DNA of 48,199 nucleotides from an uncultured Clostridia bacterium. GTDB taxonomy: Bacteria > Bacillota > Clostridia > Peptostreptococcales > Anaerovoracaceae. A program made the position numbers and the translations under genes. The stretch lies in the NCBI GenBank assembly GCA_934255545.1, contig CAKQOE010000018.1:1-48199 (forward strand), given 5' to 3'. Each line of letters starts with the position of its first letter. The stretch's first letter is position 1. Positions 26,384-35,432 of the stretch are shown here, piece after piece. Below the pieces are notes generated by a model that ran no database searches, was not told the DNA's origin, and saw only the letters and a list, made by a program, of their open reading frames with translations.

Positions 26384-27817
26384 TTATGACATAAGACGCA
26401 GCGCGTCGTATATCCTGCGGACGCCTATGATCTGTATTTTTGATGAGAGGTTTTTTTGGGAGCGCAGGCGCTCGGCGTTTTTTTCGGGCATTATTATCCT
26501 TTTAAAGCCCATTCGCGCGGCTTCACGCACTATTTTATCTGTGTGCTGGATGGAGCGCAGCTCGCCTGTAAGACCGATCTCGCCGAGGGCTATGGTCATT
26601 TCAGGCGGTTTCTTGCCGCTGTATGACGAGTAAACAGCGAGCGCTACAGCAAGGTCTGATGCGGTTCCCTCAGGGCGTATGCCTCCGACTATGTTTACAT
26701 AAACATCCTGTGTGGTAAGCGATATACCTGCTCTTTTTTCGAGGACTGCGAGTATCATGTTGAGACGGCTCAGCTCTACGCCTATGGCGGTACGTCGGCC
26801 GAATCCCGGATTTGACGCTATGGTAAGCGCCTGTATCTCAAGTATGAGAGGACGCGTGCCCTCGTAAAGCGCTGTAGCGATAGAGCCTTCCGAACCGTCG
26901 CCCATATCCTCCATAAGGCTTTCGGAGAGATTCGGGACCTCTGCGAGGCCGCTTTCCCGCATCTCAAATGCACCGATCTCATTCGTTGTACCAAATCTGT
27001 TTTTATGAGAACGGAGTATGCGGAGATCCTGACTGCGCTCTCCTGTGAAATGGAGCACTGTATCAACGAGGTGCTCTACTATCTTAGGACCGGCGAGCTC
27101 GCCGGATTTTGTTACGTGCGCAACTATAAGGATCGGGAGTTCAAGGCTTTTTCCTATACGCATAAGTTCATTTCCGCAGACGCGTACCTGCGATACTGAG
27201 CCGGGAGCTGATTCTATAGAATCTGAGTACATCGTCTGAATGGAGTCTATAATAAGGAACGCCGGTTTCAGAGTCTCCTGTTGAAGTGAAATATTTTCCA
27301 TATTTGTTTCAGAAAGTATGTAAAGCCCGTCAGGTATACCGCCGCATATCCTGTCTGCGCGCATTTTTATCTGTTCTTCTGATTCTTCACCGCTGACGTA
27401 AAGTACGTTGCCGTAGCGTGACGCTATATTTGCGGCAGCCTGCAGGATAAGTGTTGATTTTCCTATGCCGGGTTCGCCTGATATGAGAGTGAGCGAACCT
27501 CGAACGAGTCCGCCGCCGAGTACTCTGTTGAATTCAGGTATGCCGGTGTCCATACGGCTCGTTTCTCCTGAACGTACTGATTTTAACGGAACGGGGCGAC
27601 CGGCGCGCCCTATGCCGTTTCCTGATGCGCCCGGATCTCCTGCGGAGCTCGCTGATGTTCCGCCCGTACCTGTGCGCCTGCGGCGGTCTTCAACGACAGG
27701 GAGCACTTTCTCTTCTACCATGGAGTTCCATGCTCCGCATATACACTGTCCCATCCATTTTGGTGATTCGTAGCCGCATTCCTGGCATACGAAAACTGTC
27801 TGTGCTTTTTTAGCCAT
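26384..27817 (-). CDS. radA: DNA repair protein RadA
   Basis: RecA-related branch-migration ATPase in recombinational repair. The 477-residue protein has an N-terminal zinc finger, Walker A GEPGIGKST, the RadA signature SHKNRFGTTNEIG and the C-terminal Lon-like domain (RAGISLTTQDVYVNIVGG). The zinc finger is Cys11, Cys14, Cys25 and Cys27: the second pair is CxC rather than the usual CxxC. A Gly/Ser/Ala-rich linker of about 35 residues (about 46-76) follows. ATG 27817 has GAGGA ten bases upstream. It is in the same direction as the two-component genes but separated from them by a perfect hairpin. Confidence 0.95.
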   Translation of the reverse strand: MAKKAQTVFVCQECGYESPKWMGQCICGAWNSMVEEKVLPVVEDRRRRTGTGGTSASSAGDPGASGNGIGRAGRPVPLKSVRSGETSRMDTGIPEFNRVLGGGLVRGSLTLISGEPGIGKSTLILQAAANIASRYGNVLYVSGEESEEQIKMRADRICGGIPDGLYILSETNMENISLQQETLKPAFLIIDSIQTMYSDSIESAPGSVSQVRVCGNELMRIGKSLELPILIVAHVTKSGELAGPKIVEHLVDTVLHFTGERSQDLRILRSHKNRFGTTNEIGAFEMRESGLAEVPNLSESLMEDMGDGSEGSIATALYEGTRPLILEIQALTIASNPGFGRRTAIGVELSRLNMILAVLEKRAGISLTTQDVYVNIVGGIRPEGTASDLAVALAVYSSYSGKKPPEMTIALGEIGLTGELRSIQHTDKIVREAARMGFKRIIMPEKNAERLRSQKNLSSKIQIIGVRRIYDALRLMS

Positions 27818-27839
27818 AAATATTTATCCTCAAATATTT

Positions 27840-27868
27840 ATTGGCGGTGAGCAGAGAACACCGCCAAT
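27840..27868 (-). terminator. Perfect 10-bp stem-loop between the histidine kinase and radA
   Basis: ATTGGCGGTG pairs with CACCGCCAAT over a 9-nt loop. It follows the kinase stop on the minus strand. The downstream stretch is A/T-rich but lacks a solid T-run, so termination may be partial, with read-through into radA. Confidence 0.55.
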
Positions 27869-27916
27869 TATTGATAATATACGATATTAATTATTACAGT
27901 ATCCAGTATTGCATTA

Positions 27917-29512
27917 TTACTTACCTGACTTAGCAGCCTTTAAAACAGGGGCAGGTACGCTTACAGGACCGCCCTTCTGCAGGTCGAACCAGAATGTACT
28001 GCCTTCGTTTTCGACGCTGTGTACACCGTATTTTGCCTTATGCAGTACAAATATCTGCTTTACTATAGAAAGTCCGAGTCCGGATCCTTTCGATGTACGG
28101 CTGTGATTGCTGCTGGACTGGTAATATCTGTCCCATATAGAGTCGATATCTTCAGCTGCTATGCCCTGACCGTGGTCTGTGACCTCGCAGTGTACTATGT
28201 CACCTTTATCTGTGATATTTATTTCTATCAGGCGATTGTCGCCTGAATACCTTACTGCATTTCCTATAAGATTTGAAAATACCTGGCGTATTTTTTTGCC
28301 GTCAGCTCTGACGCATGTATCGCCATCTGAGTTTACATTAAATGTAAATCCGTCCTTTTCAGCATGAAGAGAGAAGCTTTCAGCTGATTCTCTGGCAAGA
28401 TAGGCAAGGTCGATATTTTCTATATTAAGAGAATCAACGTTTGCCTGCATCTTTGACAGGAGTGTAAGGTCGTTTACCAGCACGTTGAGCCGGTCAGCCT
28501 CGTTTATGATGACCTGCAGGTGCTTGTTTCGCTTTTCAGGATTGTTGCCTGAAAGATCGCGGATCATCTCAGCGTATGATTTTACCATGGTAAGCGGAGT
28601 CTTAAGGTCATGTGAGACATTTGCCACAAGATCCTTCTGCAGCTTGTCCGATTTTGAAAGCTCATCTGACGCGTAGTTGAGCGCAGCGGCAAGCTCTTCA
28701 GTTTCGGCGTATCCGTTTCCGTCAAAAGTAACGCTGTAATCACCCTCGGCAAGGTGAGCAGCCGATGCGGTGATATTGTGGATCGGGCGCGCCAGGCGGC
28801 GCGATATTATTATGGACATTATGAGTCCGAATATTATTGATATTATCGTGACTATTATGAGCATCTCTGCCAGGATATCTATAGTCGTCTGCACTGCAGT
28901 CAGCGGCGAATATATGAAAAGATATGTGTTAGGATCCATCGATGTGCCGACCACGCTCGATACGCCGCCTTCATTATTTCCTGTATGTGCGCTGCTGTCG
29001 TATGAGCCAGAGCCATCGTCCAGGATGGACGCGTATATCATAGCTTCTGATGAGTCAGAACTTTTATCCTTGGACGTAAGCTTGACTATAGTGTGGCGTG
29101 ACGTACCCTTAGCGAGGCGTTCCTTCAGAAGCTGGCTGTCGTACGTGCTTGCGAACTTACTCATCCTGTCGCTCGGATTGGCGGGAGATGTTTCAAATAT
29201 TATTGAATTTCCCGACTGTATCTGTACATATATGTCAGAACGACCCGTGAGAGTCATTATAGTGTCGAAAAGAGACTCTGTGCCGTAGCCATCTTCTATA
29301 GTAGCGGCGATGTTTTCAAGCTCATGACGCTTCATACCCTGGTAAAATGTCTGCATGAAAAGTATCTGCAGAAGCCATAGCATCAGCATTATTATGACCG
29401 CGAAAAAAGCGAAATACCTGAAAAGGCGGACACCTATCGTACTGCTGTGCACCTGAGATCCCTTTTTTGAGCGGTAATGGAACTGAGGACGGAAATTAGT
29501 TTTGAGTTTCAA
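27917..29512 (-). CDS. Membrane sensor histidine kinase
   Basis: Partner of the response regulator just upstream. The 531-residue protein has a first membrane helix at about 30-52, an extracytoplasmic sensor region of about 150 residues, a second helix at about 212-238, a HAMP linker (SRRLARPIHNITASAAHLAEG), the HisKA box NVSHDLKTPLTMV with the phospho-accepting His, and an HATPase domain with N, G1 (DHGQGI) and G2 (SGLGLSIV) boxes. The start is probably the TTG at 29512, which overlaps the regulator stop by 17 nt and has GGGGTAGG upstream; no ATG occurs before the first helix. Organisation is PhoR/WalK-like without a PAS domain. The stimulus is not predictable. Confidence 0.92.
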   Translation of the reverse strand: MKLKTNFRPQFHYRSKKGSQVHSSTIGVRLFRYFAFFAVIIMLMLWLLQILFMQTFYQGMKRHELENIAATIEDGYGTESLFDTIMTLTGRSDIYVQIQSGNSIIFETSPANPSDRMSKFASTYDSQLLKERLAKGTSRHTIVKLTSKDKSSDSSEAMIYASILDDGSGSYDSSAHTGNNEGGVSSVVGTSMDPNTYLFIYSPLTAVQTTIDILAEMLIIVTIISIIFGLIMSIIISRRLARPIHNITASAAHLAEGDYSVTFDGNGYAETEELAAALNYASDELSKSDKLQKDLVANVSHDLKTPLTMVKSYAEMIRDLSGNNPEKRNKHLQVIINEADRLNVLVNDLTLLSKMQANVDSLNIENIDLAYLARESAESFSLHAEKDGFTFNVNSDGDTCVRADGKKIRQVFSNLIGNAVRYSGDNRLIEINITDKGDIVHCEVTDHGQGIAAEDIDSIWDRYYQSSSNHSRTSKGSGLGLSIVKQIFVLHKAKYGVHSVENEGSTFWFDLQKGGPVSVPAPVLKAAKSGK

Positions 29513-30176
29513 ATTTATAACCTACCCCTCTGAGCGTTACTATCATATCTCTGTAAGGACCCAGGTTATTCCTGAGATTTTTGATGTGCGTGTCTATAGT
29601 ACGGTCATCGCCGAAGAAATCGTAACCCCATACATCGCGCAGCAGCTTATCGCGTGACAGCGCTATATTTTTGTTTTCAACAAGATAAAACAGCAGATCG
29701 TACTCCTTAGGTGTCAGCTCGATCTTGTTTCCGTCAACGGAAACGCTTCTGCCGGGAATATCTATAGTGAGTCCTCCAAATGTAAGAACAGGAGAAACGT
29801 CATTCTGTACAGCCGGAGCAGAACGAGCCAGAACAGCGTGTACGCGGGCCATAAGCTCCTTCGGGCTGAACGGCTTCGTAACATAATCATCTATACCGAG
29901 CTCAAAACCGAAAAGCTTATCGTATTCTTCACTGCGCGCAGACATCATTATCACCGGTGTGTTTTTTTCCTTACGGATCTCTTTGCATGCAGAAAAGCCG
30001 TCAAGCTTAGGCATCATGATATCCATTATAATGATATCAAAATCATTTATGCGGCATAATGCTACAGCCTCACGGCCGTCAGCAGCCTCGGTCACCTCGT
30101 AACCGTCAAACTCGGCGTACTCGCGGACGACTTCTCTTATCTTTTCCTCATCATCAACAATTAAAAGCTTTGCCAT
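29496..30176 (-). CDS. OmpR/PhoB-family response regulator
   Basis: The 226-residue protein has a receiver domain with acidic pocket DDEEK, the phospho-acceptor Asp in DIIIMDIMMPKLDG and Lys in TKPFSPKEL, followed by a winged-helix DNA-binding domain ending RTIDTHIKNLRNNLGPYRDMIVTLRGVGYKFE. ATG 30176 has AGAGGTG upstream. It overlaps the kinase gene, so the pair is one operon. Probable target genes are unknown; the LCP ligase elsewhere in the window would be a conceivable target but nothing here shows it. Confidence 0.95.
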   Translation of the reverse strand: MAKLLIVDDEEKIREVVREYAEFDGYEVTEAADGREAVALCRINDFDIIIMDIMMPKLDGFSACKEIRKEKNTPVIMMSARSEEYDKLFGFELGIDDYVTKPFSPKELMARVHAVLARSAPAVQNDVSPVLTFGGLTIDIPGRSVSVDGNKIELTPKEYDLLFYLVENKNIALSRDKLLRDVWGYDFFGDDRTIDTHIKNLRNNLGPYRDMIVTLRGVGYKFETQN

Positions 30177-30298
30177 ATATGTTTCACCTCTGTATATTCA
30201 CTTAAATTCAGATCTTATCCTAATAATATAACATGAATATGAAGGTAATGTGACGAAAATATGTACAGGCACTGTAGTAATAAAAACAGATACATGAC

Positions 30299-30314
30299 GA
30301 CGCCTCGCGGCGTC
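30299..30314 (-). other. GNRA mini-hairpin upstream of the response regulator
   Basis: On the minus strand GACGCC-GCGA-GGCGTC, a perfect 6-bp stem with a GNRA loop, about 120 nt before the regulator ATG. The rest of 30177-30349 is AT-rich with no gene. Confidence 0.55.
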
Positions 30315-30349
30315 CGAAGAAGTGCGCGGAAAACATTCAGTAATACAGA

Positions 30350-30400
30350 ATAAAATAAAAAGAGACCATCAGCCGGCAGAGCCGGGCAGACGATCCCTTT
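30350..30400 (-). terminator. Intrinsic terminator after the cyclophilin gene
   Basis: On the minus strand an outer stem AAAGGGATC/GGTCTCTTT encloses CCGGC-TCT-GCCGG and is followed by TTTTTATTTT. Confidence 0.75.
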
Positions 30401-30429
30401 GATGTACTGTGTATTATTGATCTATGAAA

Positions 30430-30918
30430 TTAGTCTTCAACAGTTTCAACGCGGATAGACTTCATGACCTGGTCTTCACGCGGTTTGTCGCGGACATCTC
30501 TTCTGACCTCGACGATCTCATCAGCAACTTCCATACCGTCAGTTACCTTACCGAAAGCAGCGTACATACCGTCGAGATGAGGAGCGTCATCTACCATGAT
30601 GAAGAACTGAGAGCTTGCTGAGTCAGGTCTCTGTGAACGAGCCATAGAAAGAACGCCTCTTGTGTGCTTAAGGTCGTTTTTGAAGCCGTTTGAAGCAAAT
30701 TCGCCGCGGATCTTTTCTTCTGAGCCGCCCATACCTGTACCGGTAGGGTCACCGCCCTGGATCATGAAACCAGGAATTACTCTGTGGAAGATAAGACCGT
30801 CATAGAAACCGCTGTTTGCGAGCTTCTCAAAGTTTGCAGCTGTGATAGGAGCAACCTCAGGGTAGAGCTCTCCTGTCATGATACCGCCGTTTTCCATTTC
30901 GATAGTAAACTTTTTCAT
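30430..30918 (-). CDS. Cyclophilin-type peptidyl-prolyl isomerase
   Basis: Single-domain cytoplasmic cyclophilin that speeds cis-trans proline isomerisation. The 162-residue protein has FHRVIPGFMIQGGDPTGTG and SQFFIMVDDAPHLDGMYAAFGKV, containing the conserved Arg-Phe and Gln-Phe active-site residues. No signal peptide. ATG 30918 has GGAGG about ten bases upstream. It is the last gene of the carD-yacL-ispDF-proS-cyclophilin series, 15 nt after proS, and ends at a clear terminator. Confidence 0.95.
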   Translation of the reverse strand: MKKFTIEMENGGIMTGELYPEVAPITAANFEKLANSGFYDGLIFHRVIPGFMIQGGDPTGTGMGGSEEKIRGEFASNGFKNDLKHTRGVLSMARSQRPDSASSQFFIMVDDAPHLDGMYAAFGKVTDGMEVADEIVEVRRDVRDKPREDQVMKSIRVETVED

Positions 30919-30933
30919 CGTTAAAGTCCTCCA

Positions 30934-32676
30934 TTAATGTTTGTGAGCGTTAAGAGCAGTCATGATGTAGTCTGTTGCCTTTTCAACTGCTGCTTCAGCG
31001 GTGAGTTCTTCAACATCCCCGCCGGCTCTGAGCTTATATTCAACAAGACCGTCTCCGGCCTTTTTGCCGACTGTGATCCTTACAGGTATGCCGATGAGGT
31101 CAGCGTCCTTGAACTTTACGCCCGGACGTTCGTCTCTGTCATCGACTATTACCTCGATACCCTTTGCTGAAAGCTCAGCTTCCAGTTTGTCCGCGAGAGC
31201 GGACTGAGCTTCATCAGCTGTTTTTACTATTGTTATCACTACATGATAAGGAGCTACTGTTACAGGCCAGATGATACCATTGTCGTCGTGGCACTGCTCA
31301 ACTATAGCAGCCATGGATCTCGTAACGCCGATGCCGTAGCAGCCCATCACGATATCATGTTCCTGCATGTTTTCATCCTTGTATACAGCGCCCATAGGCT
31401 TGCTGTACTTAGTGCCGAGTTTGAATACCTGGCCTACCTCGATGCCGCGCTTGAATTTTACAGGAGCGCCGCATACAGGACAAGGGTCACCCTCAGCGAT
31501 CATCTTTATATTTGTAACTATATCAGCCTTGTAGTCACGACCGTAGTTTACGTTTATGAGATGGTGGTCAGCTTTGTTTGCGCCTGCGCAGAGATTCTTA
31601 AGACCTGTGAGCTCGCTGTCTACGATAACAGTGCAGTTCTTAAGGCCTACAGGACCTGTAAAGCCGCCTACGCAGCCTGTGATCTCAGACATCTTATGCT
31701 CGTCAGCCATAGCGAGAGCATGCTCAGGGATATCAAGAGCGTTTACGATCTTTATCTCGTTTACCTCACGGTCGCCGCGGACGAAAGCTGCGACATAGCC
31801 GTTTACTTTTGAATCATCATCGTAAGTTTCAAAAAGAAGAGCCTTTATAGTCTGCTTCTTGTCAAGACCGAGGTGATCGGCTACAGCCTCGATAGTCTTT
31901 GTGCCGGGAGTAGAAACTTCTTCCATAGGAAGCATCTCAGCATCAGAAGGAGCAGCATCTACACATTCAGCACGCTCGTCAGTAGCAGCGTAATCACACT
32001 TTTCACAGTATACTATGCTGCTTTCACCGTTATCAGTGAGAGCTGTGAACTCGTGAGAGCCGTTGCCTCCGATAGCGCCTGTATCAGCCTGTACAGGTCT
32101 GAACTCAAGACCCATGCGAGTAAATATGCGAGTATAAGTGTCGTACATATTCTGGTAGCTTGCATCAAGACCGGCCTCGTCGCGGTCGAATGAGTAAGCG
32201 TCCTTCATGACGAACTCGCGGCTGCGGAGAAGTCCGAAACGAGGGCGCGCTTCATCTCTGTACTTTGTCTGTATCTGGTACAGATTTACAGGAAGCTGTC
32301 TGTATGAACTTACTTCATTTCTTATAATATCAGTGAATATTTCCTCGTGAGTAGGTCCGAGGCAGAATTCGCGGTCATTGCGGTCTCTTACTCTCCACAT
32401 CTCAGGACCGTAAGCAGACCAACGGCCTGACTCCTGCCAGAGCTCTGCAGGCTGCAGCGCAGACATCAGGATCTCCTGACCGCCTGCTGCGTCCATTTCC
32501 TCACGAACGATATTTTCAACTTTGTGAAGAACTCTTGCGCCAAGCGGCATAAAGCCGTAAACGCCTGAAACGAGCTTACGGATCAGACCGGCGCGAAGCA
32601 TGAATATATGGCTTGGAAGTACCGCTTCCGCAGGCACTTCTCTGAGAGTCCTTATATACATCTTTGACATTTTCAT
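30934..32676 (-). CDS. proS: Prolyl-tRNA synthetase, bacterial (ProS type 1)
   Basis: Class II synthetase for tRNA-Pro. The 580-residue protein has motif 2 (RDEARPRFGLLRSREFVMKDAYSF), the bacterial insertion (editing) domain between motifs 2 and 3 (about 225-400) that clears Ala-tRNA-Pro, motif 3 GIGVTRSMAAIVE and the anticodon-binding domain. The start is ATG 32676, not the longer open frame, because GGAGGG lies just upstream and the protein then begins MKMSKMYIRTLREVPAEA as in the family. It lies 13 nt after ispDF, replacing the gltX found at this spot in Bacillus. Confidence 0.97.
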   Translation of the reverse strand: MKMSKMYIRTLREVPAEAVLPSHIFMLRAGLIRKLVSGVYGFMPLGARVLHKVENIVREEMDAAGGQEILMSALQPAELWQESGRWSAYGPEMWRVRDRNDREFCLGPTHEEIFTDIIRNEVSSYRQLPVNLYQIQTKYRDEARPRFGLLRSREFVMKDAYSFDRDEAGLDASYQNMYDTYTRIFTRMGLEFRPVQADTGAIGGNGSHEFTALTDNGESSIVYCEKCDYAATDERAECVDAAPSDAEMLPMEEVSTPGTKTIEAVADHLGLDKKQTIKALLFETYDDDSKVNGYVAAFVRGDREVNEIKIVNALDIPEHALAMADEHKMSEITGCVGGFTGPVGLKNCTVIVDSELTGLKNLCAGANKADHHLINVNYGRDYKADIVTNIKMIAEGDPCPVCGAPVKFKRGIEVGQVFKLGTKYSKPMGAVYKDENMQEHDIVMGCYGIGVTRSMAAIVEQCHDDNGIIWPVTVAPYHVVITIVKTADEAQSALADKLEAELSAKGIEVIVDDRDERPGVKFKDADLIGIPVRITVGKKAGDGLVEYKLRAGGDVEELTAEAAVEKATDYIMTALNAHKH

Positions 32677-32689
32677 GTCTTTTTCCCTC

Positions 32690-34078
32690 CTATAAACGAA
32701 TGATAGAAGCAACCGCCTGCGAGGCGATGCCCTCTTCACGTCCCGTGAAGCCGAGACGTTCAGTAGTCGTACCCTTTATATTAATCTGAGATTCGGATAT
32801 TTTCAATACCTCAGCCATAAATTTCTTCATTTGAGGTATGTGCGGTGCGATCTTCGGACGCTGTGCTATGACAGTCGCGTCGATATTTACGATCGTCCAT
32901 CCGTGAGAGCTCAGCAGTTCGGATACATGTCCTAAAAGCAGCAGGCTGCTTATACCTTTGTAGCGCGGGTCTGTGTCAGGAAAATGCTTTCCTATATCTC
33001 CGAGTGCGGCAGCGCCGAGAAGCGCGTCCATAACGGCGTGGATCAGCACATCTGCGTCTGAGTGACCGAGAAGACCTCGGTCGTGCGGAATATTGACTCC
33101 GCCAAGTATCAGCTTCCTGTTTTCAGCAAATGCGTGGACATCGTAACCCATGCCTGTGCGCGGGACGCGCGCGGCAGCTAAAATAGGATCGTTTATGCCG
33201 GGATCGTCAGCAGATGATCCGTTCAGAAGCTGTTCTGCTCTTCCGAGGTCGGAAGGTGTTGTTATTTTTATATTCATTTCATCACCGTCAACGATATAAA
33301 CAGGTGCGCCGAGCGCTTCAACGAGCGAGGCATCGTCTGTGACTGCAGTATCGGGCGCACATGCGTCATAGGCACGCATGAGAAGAGCTGCGTCGAAGCC
33401 CTGAGGTGTCTGAACAGCACGAAGAAGGCTGCGCTCGGGCGTAAAGCTTACGACAGCTCTGCTGTCAGATAGATGTATCTGCTTTATCGTATCCTTTACG
33501 GAAACAGCAGGTATGGCTGCCCCGCGCGCGGCGCAGCCTTCAATAACAGCGTCGATGACCGTGCGCGGAACAAGCGGGCGCGCACCGTCATGAACAAGCA
33601 CAAGCCCGACATCGCGGCCGTCGTCCCGACCGCCGCCCCCGTCCGAGACCTCAACACCACAGCTGCCGGCCTCCCGGCCCGCAGCCCCGTCCGAGACCTC
33701 ACCAAAAGCGGCCGCAGAAGAACCGCCCCCGTCCGAGACCTCAGAACCACAGCTGCCGGCCTCCCGGCCCGCAGCCCCGCCAAAAACCACCCCAAGGGCA
33801 GCCCTGACAGAATCCTGCCGCTCAGCGCCGCCCGGAACGACAGCAGACACACGCCTAAAACCATATTTTTCCACTATATCGCGGCGGCACCTGTCCTCCT
33901 CACCGCTGCGCGCGACTATAACGATCTCATCGACAAAAGGATCATTATCAAATGCCGCTACAGAACGCGCAAGCACGGGCATGCCCGCAAGCTCCGCATA
34001 CTGTTTGTTTATGCCGCCCATGCGCCGCGCAGAGCCGGCTGCGACGATGACAGCAGTAACTTTTCTGTTTTTATACAT
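32690..34078 (-). CDS. ispDF: Bifunctional IspD-IspF (methylerythritol phosphate pathway)
   Basis: Fusion of 2-C-methyl-D-erythritol 4-phosphate cytidylyltransferase (IspD, about 1-290) and MECDP synthase (IspF, about 305-462), steps 3 and 5 of the DXP isoprenoid route. IspD shows AAGSARRMG, RQDSVRAAL, LVHDGARP and TDDASLVE; IspF shows the metal site DVHAF and GHSDADVLIHAVMDALLGA. IspD contains an unusual Gly/Ala/Ser-rich insertion at about 99-158 built from a 30-residue repeat. ATG 34078 has only AAGG about 11 bases upstream, so the start is less certain than the rest. It lies 13 nt before proS. Confidence 0.95.
   Translation of the reverse strand: MYKNRKVTAVIVAAGSARRMGGINKQYAELAGMPVLARSVAAFDNDPFVDEIVIVARSGEEDRCRRDIVEKYGFRRVSAVVPGGAERQDSVRAALGVVFGGAAGREAGSCGSEVSDGGGSSAAAFGEVSDGAAGREAGSCGVEVSDGGGGRDDGRDVGLVLVHDGARPLVPRTVIDAVIEGCAARGAAIPAVSVKDTIKQIHLSDSRAVVSFTPERSLLRAVQTPQGFDAALLMRAYDACAPDTAVTDDASLVEALGAPVYIVDGDEMNIKITTPSDLGRAEQLLNGSSADDPGINDPILAAARVPRTGMGYDVHAFAENRKLILGGVNIPHDRGLLGHSDADVLIHAVMDALLGAAALGDIGKHFPDTDPRYKGISSLLLLGHVSELLSSHGWTIVNIDATVIAQRPKIAPHIPQMKKFMAEVLKISESQINIKGTTTERLGFTGREEGIASQAVASIIRL
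33633..33779 (-). repeat. 90-bp direct repeat within the ispD part of ispDF
   Basis: Copies 33633-33689 and 33723-33779 are 57 bp each, offset by exactly 90, with two mismatches. A 13-bp core (GTCCGAGACCTCA on the plus strand) occurs a third time at 33689-33701. The stretch is much more GC-rich than the flanks. In the protein it gives two copies of GAAGREAGSCG-x-EVSDGGG between RQDSVRAAL and LVHDGARP. Confidence 0.93.
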
Positions 34079-34101
34079 AGCGATAATAACCTTAAAATAT
34101 T

Positions 34102-34131
34102 GTCCGGCTGGTTCACAGCCGGACCTTTTTT
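34102..34131 (+). terminator. Plus-oriented terminator between two minus-strand genes
   Basis: GTCCGGCTG (34102-34110) pairs perfectly with CAGCCGGAC (34116-34124), followed by C and six T on the plus strand. The neighbours are transcribed on the minus strand, where only ATATTTT follows. It could block antisense transcription or act partly on the minus strand. The gap 34079-34242 also holds CGTCCG/CGGACG at 34208-34223. Confidence 0.7.
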
Positions 34132-34242
34132 ATTAAAATATTAAGCTTTGATCTGCACTTTAAACGCATATATGCCCGGTGCGGCAAAGCTGCGCAGCAT
34201 CCGCATACGTCCGCAGGCGGACGATATATATGCAAAAGCGCA

Positions 34243-35358
34243 TTAATTCTTCATTTTCATTCTTGCAAATATCATCCTGCCGGCTGACGTCTGAAGCACA
34301 CTTGTGACAGTCACGTGGATCTCTTCGCCTATATGCTCCCTGCCGTCCTCTACGACGATCATAGTTCCGTCATCAAGGTAGGCGAGAGCCTGAGAAATTT
34401 CCTTGCCTTCTTTAACAGGCGTGATATCCATGATCTCGCCCGGAAGTACTACAGGCTTGAGCGTGTTCGCGAGCTCATTTATGTTGAGCACAGGAACGCC
34501 CTTTATAGACGCTACCTTGTTCAGGTTATAGTCGTTTGTGACGACCTTGCCATTCATGATAGACGCGAGTTCGAGCAGCTTTACGTCTACTTCAGGGATA
34601 GCGTTTATAGTCTTTTCGTTATCAGTGTTGTATATCTCAACACCGTACTGCGCCTGTATCTTTTTTAAGATATCAAGGCCGCGGCGGCCGCGGTTGCGCT
34701 TGAGGCTGTCAGAAGAATCAGCTATATGGCGCAGCTCTACGAGTACGAACTCAGGTATGACTATCTGTCCTTCGATAAATCCCGTCTTCATGATGTCGGC
34801 GATACGGCCGTCTATGATGACGCTCGTATCGAGTATCTTAGGAGAGATATCCTTTGCGGCTTTTTTTGAAGCCTTTTTGTCGGTGCCGGCGCTGCGCATG
34901 AATGCAAGTCCGCGCACGCCTGCTGCAAGCTCTGAAGCCTTTTTTGTAGCGATGTGCATACCGATATATCCGAGAAGGATATAAACGAGTATCGAAAGCG
35001 CAACGCCAAGGAACGGAACATTGAGTCCGGTCCAGAGCTGGCTTATCAGAAATGCAAAAATAAGACCAAGCAGGAGTCCGATCGTTCCCCAGACAAACTC
35101 CTGCATAGGGACCCTCTGTAAAGACTTGTCAAGCTCATGCGTCAGGCCTTCAAGGCTGCGCTGCATCGACGGCGCTATAAAGTAAAATATAAGTCCGAAT
35201 GAAATTGTGCTGACTATGAACACTCCTATGGAAACAGGTGAGGAGTACCTGTCAAATGAAGGTATGTGTTCGAGCAGCTTTACTATGATAAATGAAAAAC
35301 CTGCGCCGCAGAGCAGACCCAGAAGAGTCAGTATGGCTCTGTAAAACCTTTTAAGCAA
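34243..35358 (-). CDS. yacL: PIN/TRAM domain membrane protein (YacL-like)
   Basis: Membrane-anchored predicted ribonuclease. The 371-residue protein has four N-terminal membrane helices (about 10-150), a PIN nuclease domain with acidic residues in ILDTSVIIDGRI, FVLVELRHIADSSD and VDVKLLELA, and a C-terminal TRAM RNA-binding domain (SQALAYLDDGTMIVVEDGRE). The open frame reaches 35436, but AAAGGAGG at 35369-35375 points to the TTG at 35358 (LKRFYRAIL) as start, with an ATT just before as a lesser option. It lies 75 nt after carD and before ispDF, the usual yacL context. Confidence 0.9.
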   Translation of the reverse strand: MLKRFYRAILTLLGLLCGAGFSFIIVKLLEHIPSFDRYSSPVSIGVFIVSTISFGLIFYFIAPSMQRSLEGLTHELDKSLQRVPMQEFVWGTIGLLLGLIFAFLISQLWTGLNVPFLGVALSILVYILLGYIGMHIATKKASELAAGVRGLAFMRSAGTDKKASKKAAKDISPKILDTSVIIDGRIADIMKTGFIEGQIVIPEFVLVELRHIADSSDSLKRNRGRRGLDILKKIQAQYGVEIYNTDNEKTINAIPEVDVKLLELASIMNGKVVTNDYNLNKVASIKGVPVLNINELANTLKPVVLPGEIMDITPVKEGKEISQALAYLDDGTMIVVEDGREHIGEEIHVTVTSVLQTSAGRMIFARMKMKN

Positions 35359-35432
35359 AATCCTTTTTCCTCCTTTCCTGTAAGATAATTCTGCATAAAC
35401 AGGCATCTGGCCGAGGTCCGATCCAATTAAAA

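Noticed and set aside
33473..34144. 223-residue plus-strand ORF opposite ispDF
   Set aside because: Its repeats are the antisense of the IspD insertion and there is no ribosome site.
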